Source: Tropicibacter oceani
Lineage (GTDB): Bacteria > Pseudomonadota > Alphaproteobacteria > Rhodobacterales > Rhodobacteraceae
Length of the DNA: 64,000 nucleotides
Assembly: GCF_029958925.1 (NCBI RefSeq)
Contig: NZ_CP124616.1
Location: 930,001-994,000 of the forward strand
Direction: 5' to 3'
Part shown: piece by piece, positions 29,680-37,164 of the stretch
How the letters are laid out: every line of letters begins with the position of its first letter
How positions within the stretch are numbered: position 1 is the stretch's first letter
Notes under the pieces: model-generated
What the model was told of the DNA's origin: nothing
The model's input: the letters and a program-made list of their open reading frames with translations, nothing else
Databases searched by the model: none
Program-made: the position numbers and the translations under genes

Positions 29680-29805
29680 GGCATCCCCAGCCGCGATTTG
29701 TGACGCGGCGTTTCAGTTGAAGGTGGTGCTGGGGCCTATACCCTTGCGCCACAAAACCCTTTGCTACAAGAGCATTACCGCCTTGCCAAGCTATCAGGAG
29801 ACAAC

Positions 29806-31506
29806 ATGCCCTATCGTGCCCCCCTGGATGATTACCGTCTGCTTCTGAACGATGTCGTGGATTTCGCGCAGGTCGCCGGGACCGACCGCTATGCCGAGGC
29901 AACCCCCGACATGGTCGAGGCTATCCTGACCGAGGCCGGCAAGATGTGCGAAGAGGTACTGGCCCCGCTGAACCGCAGCGGCGATCTGGACCCGGCGCGG
30001 CTTGAGAATGGCGTGGTGCGGACCTCCAAGGGCTTTGCCGATGGCTACAAGGCGATTGCCGAAGGCGGCTGGGTCGCCATCGCGGCAGACCCGGAAAACG
30101 GCGGCATGGGCCTGCCCATGGCAGTCACCACCGCCGTGAACGAAATGATGAGCGCGGCCTGCCTGTCGTTGCAGTTGAACCCGCTGATGACCCAAGGCCA
30201 GATCGAGGCACTGGAACATCACGCCAGCGATGAGCTCAAGGCGCTGTACCTGCCCAAGCTGGTCAGTGGCGAATGGGCCGGGACGATGAACCTGACCGAA
30301 CCGCAGGCGGGGTCGGACGTGGGCGCGCTGGCGTCCAAGGCTGAACCCAACGGCGATGGCACCTATGCGATCAGCGGTCAGAAGATCTACATCAGCTGGG
30401 GCGACAACGACTTTACGCAAAACGTCTGCCATCTGGTTCTGGCGCGCCTGCCCGATGGGGTTCCGGGCACCAAGGGCATCAGCCTGTTCCTTGTGCCCAA
30501 GCTGATCCCGGATGAAAACGGCAATCCCGGTGTGGCCAACAGTCTCAAGGTGGTCAGCCTAGAACACAAGATGGGCCTGCACGGCAGCCCGACCTGCGTC
30601 ATGCAATACGACGGCGCCACCGGCTGGCTGGTGGGCGAGCCGCACGACGGCATGCGTGCCATGTTCACCATGATGAACAACGCGCGGCTGGGTGTTGGCG
30701 GGCAGGGGATCGGCGCGGCCGAGGGCGCCTATCAACACGCGCTGGCCTATGCGAACGACCGCAAACAGGGCCACAGCCCCGAGGGCACCATCATTGGCCA
30801 CGCCGATGTGCGCCGGATGCTGGCCACCATGAAGGCCGAGATTTTCACCGCCCGCGCCATTGCGCTGGATTGCGCCGTTGCGATTGATATGGCCCGTGCC
30901 ACCGGCAGCGCCGAATGGAAGGCGCGCGCCGCCTTGCTGACGCCCATCGCCAAGGCATTCGGCACCGATACCGGGATCGATGTGGCCAGCATGGGGGTGC
31001 AGGTGCATGGCGGCATGGGTTTCATCGAGGAAACCGGCGCGGCGCAGTACCTGCGCGACGTGCGGGTGACGGCGATCTACGAAGGCACGAACGGCATTCA
31101 GGCCATGGACCTTGTGGGCCGCAAGCTGATGGACGGCGGCGAGGCGGCCTATCGTCTGCTGGATGAAATCGAAGGCTTTGCCGAAAGCGCCAAGGGCACG
31201 CTGCCCGATCTGGCCGAGGCAGTCTGGCAAGCCTCTGAGACGCTGCGCGAAACCATCGAGGCGCTGGTTGCCCGAGACATGCCGCGGCGCTTTGCCGGGG
31301 CGGTGCCCTTTTTGCGCGGCTTTGCCCGTGTGCTGGGCAGCTACTACCACCTGCGGGCAGCGGTGGCGCAGCCCGAGGGCGCGCATGCCCGGATCGCGCG
31401 GTTCTACATCACCCGGCTGTTGCCGGAACACACCGGGTTGTTTGTCCATGCCCGGGCAGGGGATGCCGATCTGATGGCGATCACGCCCGACGATCTGGCC
31501 GTGTGA
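29806..31506 (+). CDS. Acyl-CoA dehydrogenase (large, with C-terminal extension)
   Basis: 566 residues from ATG 29806 (MPYRAPLDDY), preceded by CAGGAG. FAD-dependent oxidation of an acyl-CoA. The typical blocks are GTMNLTEPQAGSDVGAL, ISWGDNDFTQN, NNARLGVGGQGIGAAEGAYQHALAYA and VQVHGGMGFIEETGAAQYLRDVR. The catalytic-base region IYEGTNGIQAMDL is present. The C-terminal 120 residues (LLDEIEGFAESAKGTLPD and following) form the extra helical domain seen in long bacterial ACADs, including the DMSP-related DmdC enzymes. Substrate cannot be told. Overlaps the MBL gene by TGATG. Confidence 0.9.
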   Translation: MPYRAPLDDYRLLLNDVVDFAQVAGTDRYAEATPDMVEAILTEAGKMCEEVLAPLNRSGDLDPARLENGVVRTSKGFADGYKAIAEGGWVAIAADPENGGMGLPMAVTTAVNEMMSAACLSLQLNPLMTQGQIEALEHHASDELKALYLPKLVSGEWAGTMNLTEPQAGSDVGALASKAEPNGDGTYAISGQKIYISWGDNDFTQNVCHLVLARLPDGVPGTKGISLFLVPKLIPDENGNPGVANSLKVVSLEHKMGLHGSPTCVMQYDGATGWLVGEPHDGMRAMFTMMNNARLGVGGQGIGAAEGAYQHALAYANDRKQGHSPEGTIIGHADVRRMLATMKAEIFTARAIALDCAVAIDMARATGSAEWKARAALLTPIAKAFGTDTGIDVASMGVQVHGGMGFIEETGAAQYLRDVRVTAIYEGTNGIQAMDLVGRKLMDGGEAAYRLLDEIEGFAESAKGTLPDLAEAVWQASETLRETIEALVARDMPRRFAGAVPFLRGFARVLGSYYHLRAAVAQPEGAHARIARFYITRLLPEHTGLFVHARAGDADLMAITPDDLAV

Positions 31507-32546
31507 TGGGCGCGCAAAAAAACCTGATCCGCTATCCTTGGGAAACCCCGCCCCAGCCAGGCGAGGCCATCGAGGTGGCGGACGGTGTTCTGTGGCTGCG
31601 CCAGCCGCTGCCGATGAAGCTGGACCATGTGAACGTCTATGCGCTGGACGATGGCGATGGCTGGACCATCGTCGATACTGGCTTTTCGACGAAAAAGTCC
31701 CGGGCGATCTGGGAACAGGTGATGGCAAGCCCCTTGAAGGGCAAGCCGGTGACACGGGTCATCGCCACGCACCACCACCCCGATCACATCGGGCTGGCGG
31801 GCTGGTTCCAGAGTGAACACGGGGCCGAGCTGATCACCACGCGCACCGCCTGGCTGTTTGCCCGGATGCTGCAACTGGACGCGCAGGACCGCCCCGCGCC
31901 GGAAACCGTCAGCTATTGGAAACACTGCGGCATGGCGCCAAAGGTGCTGCAGCAGCGCCTGACCGAACGTCCCTTCAACTTTGCCGATTGCGTCTATCCC
32001 ATGCCGCTGGGCTTCACCCGGATCAAGCAGGGCGACACGGTGCAGGCCGGGGGGCGCACCTGGGACGTGCATATCGGCAACGGCCACGCGCCGGAACACG
32101 CGACCCTGTGGTCGCGCGATTGCGATCTGGTGATCGCCGGGGACCAGATCCTGCCGTCGATCAGCTCCAACCTTGGCGTCTATGCCACCGAACCGCAGGC
32201 CGATCCCGTGGCCGAATGGCTTGAGGCCTGTGAACGCCTGTCGACGCTGGCGCGGCCCGATCATCTGGTGCTGGGCGGGCACAAGCTGCCCTTTACAGGG
32301 CTGGCCCCGCGCATGCGGCAGTTGATCGAAAACCACCACTCGGCTTTGGACCGTCTGCACGCGCATCTTGTGCATCCGATGTCGGCGGGCGAATGCTTTG
32401 CCCCGCTGTTCAAGCGCAAGATCGGCGATGCCGAATACGGTTTGGCGCTGGTCGAGGCGATGGCGCATTGCCTGCATCTTTGGCACATCGGGCGGGCGAC
32501 TCGCGAATTGCGCGCCGACGGGGCCTATGCCTTTCAGGCGATCTGA
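31506..32546 (+). CDS. MBL-fold metallo-hydrolase
   Basis: 346 residues with the metal motif THHHPDH near residue 90, DTGF upstream of it and further His ligands (GNGHAPEHA; GGHKLPFTG). A C-terminal winged-helix-like tail matches LACTB2-type metallo-beta-lactamase proteins. Translationally coupled to the acyl-CoA dehydrogenase, so it may hydrolyse a thioester or another product of the same pathway. Ends three bases before the convergent DUF6356 gene. Confidence 0.88.
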   Translation: MGAQKNLIRYPWETPPQPGEAIEVADGVLWLRQPLPMKLDHVNVYALDDGDGWTIVDTGFSTKKSRAIWEQVMASPLKGKPVTRVIATHHHPDHIGLAGWFQSEHGAELITTRTAWLFARMLQLDAQDRPAPETVSYWKHCGMAPKVLQQRLTERPFNFADCVYPMPLGFTRIKQGDTVQAGGRTWDVHIGNGHAPEHATLWSRDCDLVIAGDQILPSISSNLGVYATEPQADPVAEWLEACERLSTLARPDHLVLGGHKLPFTGLAPRMRQLIENHHSALDRLHAHLVHPMSAGECFAPLFKRKIGDAEYGLALVEAMAHCLHLWHIGRATRELRADGAYAFQAI

Positions 32547-32549
32547 GCG

Positions 32550-32789
32550 TTAGCGCGCGCCGCGGTTCTCGATCCGGGCGTACAGCCGCCGGATGATGGT
32601 GCTGGCCGTCTTTTCGCAAGCGACGGGAATGATGGCATGGATCAGCGCCGCCACGGCCGCAACCGCCAGCCAGAAGGCAAAGCGCATGGCAAAGCCCATG
32701 TGCTGGAAATAGCTTTCGTGAACCGAGGCGGGGTGATCCAGAAAAATCCGGGCAAAGGGGGTGCTGTTGGGCTGGCTTTGATCGCTCAT
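32550..32789 (-). CDS. DUF6356 family small membrane protein
   Basis: 79 residues with one transmembrane segment (about 33-54: MRFAFWLAVAAVAALIHAIIP). The N-terminal IFLDHPASVHESYFQHMGFA matches the DUF6356 family. The C-terminal EKTASTIIRRLYARIENR is a basic helix. Function unknown; the family is often a lone gene in Rhodobacteraceae. Confidence 0.75.
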   Translation of the reverse strand: MSDQSQPNSTPFARIFLDHPASVHESYFQHMGFAMRFAFWLAVAAVAALIHAIIPVACEKTASTIIRRLYARIENRGAR

Positions 32790-32862
32790 GCGGTAGGCTC
32801 CTGTTGCGTGTCGTGGGTAGAATAGTCAGCGCGGTCTGAAAGCGGATCTCGAAATTCTTTGA

Positions 32863-32877
32863 GAATTCCGGTATTTT
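32863..32877. promoter_or_regulatory. Inverted repeat AATTCT-TTG-AGAATT upstream of Lrp gene
   Basis: Six-base perfect arms, three-base spacer, 16 bp before the Lrp start. AT-rich in a GC-rich gap. The position and symmetry suit autoregulation by an Lrp/AsnC protein or a site for its control. Confidence 0.5.
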
Positions 32878-32893
32878 GGGATAGCATCCACAA

Positions 32894-33355
32894 ATGACGT
32901 CTAAACTGGATGAATTTGACCGGCGTATTCTGGGGTTGCTGCAACGCGATGCCAGTCTGTCGATGGATGCACTGGCCGAACAGGTCGGCCTGTCGCGCAA
33001 CGCCTGTTGGCGGCGCGTGCGCCAGATGGAAGAGGCCGGGGTGATCCGCGCCCGCGTGGTCCTGGCCGACCCCGACAAGGTCGGTTGCCCGCTCGAAGTG
33101 GTGGTTCAGGTGCGCACCCATGCCCATGATCCCGACTGGATGGAGCGGTTCCAGAGGGTGATCGGCGCCATGCCCGAAGTGGTCGGGGCCTATCGCATGA
33201 CCGGCGATCTGGACTATCTTCTAAGGGTCCGGGTGGCGGATGTTTCGGCCTATGACGCCTTTTACAAGCGCGTGATCGCCCGCATTCCGGCCTTGGACAT
33301 CTCTGCCAGTTTCGTCATGGAAGAGATCAAGGAAACCACCGCCCTGCCGCTGTGA
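32894..33355 (+). CDS. Lrp/AsnC family transcriptional regulator
   Basis: 153 residues. The N-terminal winged helix is clear (LDEFDRRILGLLQRDASLSMDALAEQVGLSRNACWRRVRQMEEAGVIRARVVL), followed by the RAM/ACT ligand domain with YRMTGDLDYLLRVRVADVSAYDAFY. Probably senses an amino acid. Its location two genes from azlCD makes a role in branched-chain amino-acid export possible, as with AzlB of Bacillus, but that is an inference from position. Confidence 0.92.
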   Translation: MTSKLDEFDRRILGLLQRDASLSMDALAEQVGLSRNACWRRVRQMEEAGVIRARVVLADPDKVGCPLEVVVQVRTHAHDPDWMERFQRVIGAMPEVVGAYRMTGDLDYLLRVRVADVSAYDAFYKRVIARIPALDISASFVMEEIKETTALPL

Positions 33356-33367
33356 AGGAGCGCCGTG

Positions 33368-33820
33368 ATGGACGACAAGATCGCAACCGCCGCCGAGGCC
33401 CACGAGGCCGACGCACTGCCGCGCCGCAAGGACGTGCACACGGATGATGCGGCCCCGCGCCGCGACGTGCTGCCCGAGTCGGTTACCCAGACCCCGTTCG
33501 AGCAGAAAAGCCCGGCGGAATGGGCCTATGAACGGCTGATCCTGTATATCCAGAACTTCGAGGAACAGCTGGACGAAGAGCACGAGGTCGCCATGGGATT
33601 CGCCGGCGGCGAGGCGGGCGTGCTGCAGATCGAAGGGCTGGGCTATTTCGACCCGGACATCGTGACCTTTTACGGCACGGACGAAACCGGGGCGCGCACC
33701 CAGTTGATTCAGCACGTCAGCCAGTTGTCGGTGATCCTGAGCGCGCAACCCAAAGAGACCGAGCAGGAAGAGCCCCGGCGCATCGGCTTTCGGCTGGCCC
33801 GGGAACTGGGGGCCACCTAG
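33368..33820 (+). CDS. DUF6173 family protein
   Basis: 150 residues from ATG 33368; a GTG three bases earlier is possible. The middle block SPAEWAYERLILYIQNFEEQLDEEHEVAMGFAGGEAGVLQIEGLGYFDPDIVTFYG is characteristic of this family. The N-terminus is charged and likely disordered. The C-terminus is basic. Function unknown. It is 12 bp after the Lrp gene and may share its transcript. Confidence 0.75.
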   Translation: MDDKIATAAEAHEADALPRRKDVHTDDAAPRRDVLPESVTQTPFEQKSPAEWAYERLILYIQNFEEQLDEEHEVAMGFAGGEAGVLQIEGLGYFDPDIVTFYGTDETGARTQLIQHVSQLSVILSAQPKETEQEEPRRIGFRLARELGAT

Positions 33821-33910
33821 GCCCGCGACATTTCATCATGATTGGTGCCGTGACAGGGCGGCGGAAATGCGCTAAATCCAATCCGAAACGCAAATACAGG
33901 ACTGGCTGAC

Positions 33911-34045
33911 ATGGCTGAACACAAGCACGGCTCGATGGATATTTCCGCTCAGGAAAAGACTTTTGAAGGCTTTATCACTTTCACCATCCGCACGGTGATT
34001 GTCATTCTTTGCCTCGTGATCTTCATGGCGATCTTCAATTCCTGA
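33911..34045 (+). CDS. aa3-type cytochrome c oxidase subunit IV
   Basis: 44-residue protein read directly from the sequence, beginning MAEHKHGSMDISAQEKTFEG and ending MAIFNS. It has one transmembrane segment (about residues 22-42). It matches the very small subunit IV of aa3-type cytochrome c oxidases known in Paracoccus and Rhodobacter. Its N-terminal cytoplasmic part precedes the membrane helix. CAGGA lies upstream. The other oxidase subunits are not in this window, and the gene sits next to a lipoprotein instead. Confidence 0.85.
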   Translation: MAEHKHGSMDISAQEKTFEGFITFTIRTVIVILCLVIFMAIFNS

Positions 34046-34092
34046 TCGCTTTTCGGCGATCCACCAAGACTGATTTCAGGGGGGGGGTGCCT

Positions 34093-34743
34093 ATGGGTTT
34101 TCGCGCCATAGCTTTGGCCGTTTGCGCGGCAATAACATTGGCCGGATGCGCGGCGAACACATCGGGCGTCGATTCGACCCCCGAAGAGATCGCCGCAGCA
34201 GCCTATCGGCACCCGGGCCCCACCGAGCTGACGCTTTATACGATGATCAACAACCGGTCCGGTTCCGGGGCGCATACCAGCCTGTTGATCAATGCACCCA
34301 GCCAGCGGGTGGTCTTTGACCCGGCCGGGTCCGTGCGTTTGCGGGCTGTGCCTGAAATGCGCGACGTGCTGTATGGCATCACGCCGCAGGTCAAGGATTT
34401 CTACGAACGCGCGCATGCGCGCCGCACCTATCACGTGCGCATCCAGACCATTCAGGTTTCCCCGCAGGTGGCCGAGGCCGCGCTGCGCATGGCCGAAGCG
34501 CGCGGGCCGGTGGCATCGGCGCAATGCTCGGCCTCGACCTCTGAGCTGCTGTCGAAACTGCCGGGTTTCGAATCGATCAAGAGCACCTGGTACCCGAACA
34601 ACCTTGCCGACCAGTTCGCCAAGCTGCCCGGCGTGACCGACCGCAAGCTGTACGAGAACGACGAGGACGACAAGGCCATCGCCATCGCCGAGTTCGAAGC
34701 CCGTCAGGCAGGCAACGGGCAGATGGCTCAGACGGGCCAGTAG
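34093..34743 (+). CDS. Lipoprotein, possible permuted NlpC/P60-like fold
   Basis: 216 residues from ATG 34093. The signal peptide ends in the lipobox LAGC, with Cys19 as the lipid-modified residue. The mature part has His61 in GAHTSLLINAPSQRVVFDPAG and Cys145 in SAQCSASTSELLSKL. The order His then Cys about 85 residues later, with surrounding beta-strand-like segments, resembles permuted papain-fold (LRAT/YiiX-like) hydrolases, but no family is assigned. The C-terminal 16 bases overlap azlD on the other strand. A role at the cell envelope is inferred. Confidence 0.65.
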   Translation: MGFRAIALAVCAAITLAGCAANTSGVDSTPEEIAAAAYRHPGPTELTLYTMINNRSGSGAHTSLLINAPSQRVVFDPAGSVRLRAVPEMRDVLYGITPQVKDFYERAHARRTYHVRIQTIQVSPQVAEAALRMAEARGPVASAQCSASTSELLSKLPGFESIKSTWYPNNLADQFAKLPGVTDRKLYENDEDDKAIAIAEFEARQAGNGQMAQTGQ

Positions 34744-35054
34744 GCCCCCAGCAGCATGACCAGCGCACCCGCGCCCATGCCGCCGTATACGCTTTTCGTC
34801 AGATAGGCCCCGGCAAGGGCCAGCAGCGCCGCGGCCAGGCGCAATGGATCGGTGTTGCCCTGCGTGGCGGCGGGCCACAGCACCAGCGGCGCGACCAGCG
34901 CGGGCATGATGGCCACGGCGGTATAACGCAGGTGGCGCAGCAGCCATTCCGGCATGGCCCGGTCCCCGATGATCCCCAGGAACACGAAACGCAGCCCGAA
35001 CGAGCCGATGCCAAGCCCTATGATCACGATCCACAGGTCTGATTTGTCGATCAT
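34728..35054 (-). CDS. azlD: AzlD branched-chain amino-acid transport protein
   Basis: 108-residue, four-TM small partner of AzlC, together exporting branched-chain amino acids (or analogues). GFLR-like GLGIGSFGLRFVFLGIIGDRAMP and LRYTAVAIMPALVAPLVLWP match the family. Its start overlaps the azlC stop by four bases (ATGA). Overlaps the lipoprotein gene end by 16 bases on the opposite strand. Confidence 0.9.
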   Translation of the reverse strand: MIDKSDLWIVIIGLGIGSFGLRFVFLGIIGDRAMPEWLLRHLRYTAVAIMPALVAPLVLWPAATQGNTDPLRLAAALLALAGAYLTKSVYGGMGAGALVMLLGAYWPV

Positions 35055-35749
35055 GCCCCTGTCCTCCGTTCGACTTCGGCACCGGTGATCATGCCGCCGA
35101 CCCCGGCGATGATCAGGCCAAGGTTATAGGGCACCCAGGCGAACAGCAGCGCCAGCGCGGTGGCGGCCAATGCTGCAAAGATATGCGCGCGGGTGCGCAG
35201 CGCCGGACCAAGCATGGCGATAAAGGCGATAGGCAGCACCATGTCCAGCCCCAGGTTCGCCGGGATCGCATTGCCCATCCAGGCCCCGGCCAGTGTCGCC
35301 AGGTACCAAGGTGGGCAGATCGGCGTGGTGACCCCCATGAAATAGGCGAACTTTTCCGCCAGCGTCATGTCGCGCCGTTCGTATTCCAGCATGCAGGCGG
35401 CATAGGTCTGATCGACGAGGAAATACCCCACCAGCGCGCGCTTCCAGAAGGGCAGCGGCCCAAGGTGCGGGGTGATCGAGGCCGAATACATCGCCATGCG
35501 CAGGTTCACCGCAAGCGCCGAAACCAGCACGACCACGGTGGGCGCATGGTCCGACATCAGGTGCACGGCAGTGAACTGCGCCGCGCCCGCGATCACGACC
35601 ACGGAAAAGCTGAGCGTTTCAAAGACGGTCAAGCCCGCCTCGGTGGCGATGACGCCAAACAGCATGGCAAAGGGTATGACCACCAAAAGAAAGGGCGTGG
35701 CATCCCGCGCCCCGCGCCAATAGCTTGACATCACATCCTGCTGCGCCAT
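35051..35749 (-). CDS. azlC: AzlC branched-chain amino-acid transport protein
   Basis: 232-residue integral membrane protein. The N-terminal ARDATPFLLVVIPFAMLFGVIATEAGL and SFSVVVIAGAAQFTAVHLMSDHAP are AzlC signatures, followed by the FLVDQTYAACMLEYERR segment. Forms a two-component exporter with AzlD, encoded immediately downstream. The initiation codon is opposite the fdhD upstream region. Confidence 0.92.
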   Translation of the reverse strand: MAQQDVMSSYWRGARDATPFLLVVIPFAMLFGVIATEAGLTVFETLSFSVVVIAGAAQFTAVHLMSDHAPTVVVLVSALAVNLRMAMYSASITPHLGPLPFWKRALVGYFLVDQTYAACMLEYERRDMTLAEKFAYFMGVTTPICPPWYLATLAGAWMGNAIPANLGLDMVLPIAFIAMLGPALRTRAHIFAALAATALALLFAWVPYNLGLIIAGVGGMITGAEVERRTGA

Positions 35750-35798
35750 GACTTGTCCCCTGCAACCCGTTCACCGCCCTACCCAAGCCAAAGGTCAG

Positions 35799-36671
35799 AT
35801 GCAATTGCCCAACGACTATATCATCGCCCCTGACCCCGAGGCACCGCGCCTGACCCGCAAGGTGACCGGCACGGACCACACCGGCGCCTTGACGGAGATC
35901 TCGGTGGTCGAGGAACGTCCGCTGACGATTTTCCTGAACTCGCAGGAGGTCGTGACCGCCATGACCATCGGGGACTACCCCGAGTATCTGGCGGTTGGTT
36001 TCCTGCGCAATCAGGGAATGCTGCGGGATGACGATGTGATCACCGGCGTCGATTACGACGACGATCTTGAAGTGGCCGTGGTGCGCACCGCGTCCCGGAC
36101 CACCTACGAGGAGAAGGTCAAGAAAAAGACCCGCACCTCGGGCTGCGCTGTTGGCACTGTCTTTGGCGACATGATGGAGGGGCTTGAGGGGCTGACCCTG
36201 CCGGAAACGCCTGTCAAAACCTCGTGGCTTTATGCCTTGGCGCACAAGATCAACACGACGCCTTCGCTGTATTTGCAGGCGGGGGCGATCCACGGCTCGG
36301 TCCTGTGTCAGGGCGACCGCCCGCTGGTCTATATGGAAGACGTGGGCCGCCACAACGCGGTTGACAAGATCGCCGGGTGGATGTTCCTGAACGGTGTCAG
36401 CGCCGAGGACAAGATCCTGTATACGACCGGGCGGCTTACCTCGGAAATGGTGATCAAGACGGCGCTGATGGGCATCCCGGTGCTGGCATCACGCTCGGGG
36501 TTCACCGCCTGGGGCGTCGAAATCGCCCGTCAGGTCGGGTTGACCTGCATCGGCCGGATGCGTGGCAAGCGGTTTGTCTGTCTGTCAGGTGAGGAGCGGC
36601 TGGACTGGGACGCAGATCCAGACAGCGTGCCGGACGAGTCGAAAGGCTCGGGACGGAAGGGCTCGGCATGA
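35799..36671 (+). CDS. fdhD: Formate dehydrogenase accessory sulfurtransferase
   Basis: FdhD carries sulfur from a cysteine desulfurase to the molybdenum cofactor of formate dehydrogenase. 290 residues from ATG 35799 (MQLPNDYIIA), with AAAGG upstream; an ATG at 35748 is possible but lies within the azlC start region. The key cysteine is Cys116 in RTSGCAVGTVFGD; a second CxxC cysteine, present in E. coli FdhD, is missing. The EDVGRHNAVDKIAGW and TTGRLTSEMVIKTA blocks are intact. First gene of the Mo-cofactor cluster. Confidence 0.93.
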   Translation: MQLPNDYIIAPDPEAPRLTRKVTGTDHTGALTEISVVEERPLTIFLNSQEVVTAMTIGDYPEYLAVGFLRNQGMLRDDDVITGVDYDDDLEVAVVRTASRTTYEEKVKKKTRTSGCAVGTVFGDMMEGLEGLTLPETPVKTSWLYALAHKINTTPSLYLQAGAIHGSVLCQGDRPLVYMEDVGRHNAVDKIAGWMFLNGVSAEDKILYTTGRLTSEMVIKTALMGIPVLASRSGFTAWGVEIARQVGLTCIGRMRGKRFVCLSGEERLDWDADPDSVPDESKGSGRKGSA

Positions 36672-36681
36672 ACCGGGCGCC

Positions 36682-36703
36682 CAAAAATCTGGGAAGATTT
36701 TTG
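36682..36703. promoter_or_regulatory. Inverted repeat, 9-bp arms, between fdhD and deaminase gene
   Basis: Arms CAAAAATCT (36682-36690) and AGATTTTTG (36695-36703) around a four-base GGGA spacer, perfect. Adjacent to a second IR at 36705-36724. Could form strong hairpins in the mRNA or be a REP-like unit. Confidence 0.6.
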
Positions 36704-36704
36704 A

Positions 36705-36724
36705 AAATTCCTTCAAAGGAATTT
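36705..36724. promoter_or_regulatory. Inverted repeat, 9-bp arms, second of tandem pair
   Basis: Arms AAATTCCTT (36705-36713) and AAGGAATTT (36716-36724), spacer CA. With the preceding element it fills the 76-bp gap before the next gene and may act as attenuator, processing site or dispersed repeat. Confidence 0.6.
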
Positions 36725-36747
36725 GGCCGCGTGCGGCGAGGTCAGGC

Positions 36748-37164
36748 ATGAAGGAAAGCGTGAGTCTTGATGCTCGGATGCGCGAAGCCATGAGTGCCGC
36801 GCGGGATTTCATCAAGCACCGCCAACGCGGCGATTGGCATTCGGTGGCGTCCGTGGTTCTGACCTCGTCGGGTGCGCGTTATATTGGCATGAATCTCGAC
36901 AGTACGCTGCCGCGTGCCAGTGTCTGCGCCGAGCCCGTGGCGATTGGTATGGCGATGGCCGCGGACCCCGACGATACCGTCCTCTTCTGTGGTGCCGTGA
37001 ACCGGCGGGGCGAGGTGCTTCCACCCTGCGGGCCCTGTCGGGAATTGATGCTGGATTACGCCCCGAACGCCTTTGTGGCGGTGCCGGACGGCGAGGGTAT
37101 GGCCTTCAAACCCATGGCGGATCTGATGCCCACCGCCTACAAACAAGGGAGGCGAAAGCCGTGA
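36748..37164 (+). CDS. Cytidine deaminase-like zinc protein
   Basis: 138 residues with the zinc-deaminase pattern: CAE at residues 60-62 (the glutamate is the proton shuttle) and PCGPC at 93-97. Length and the SVVLTSSGARYIGMN, SVCAEPVAIGMAMA and PCGPCRELMLDY blocks fit cytidine/blasticidin-type deaminases. Placement inside a Mo-cofactor operon is odd for a nucleoside salvage enzyme. FdhD itself has a deaminase-like fold, which makes the pairing notable. ATG at 36748; overlaps mobA by GTGA. Confidence 0.82.
   Translation: MKESVSLDARMREAMSAARDFIKHRQRGDWHSVASVVLTSSGARYIGMNLDSTLPRASVCAEPVAIGMAMAADPDDTVLFCGAVNRRGEVLPPCGPCRELMLDYAPNAFVAVPDGEGMAFKPMADLMPTAYKQGRRKP

Noticed and set aside
29806-31506. 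DMSP-pathway DmdC
   Set aside because: The long acyl-CoA dehydrogenase has the right architecture but no dmdB/dmdD neighbours; only the general family is claimed.
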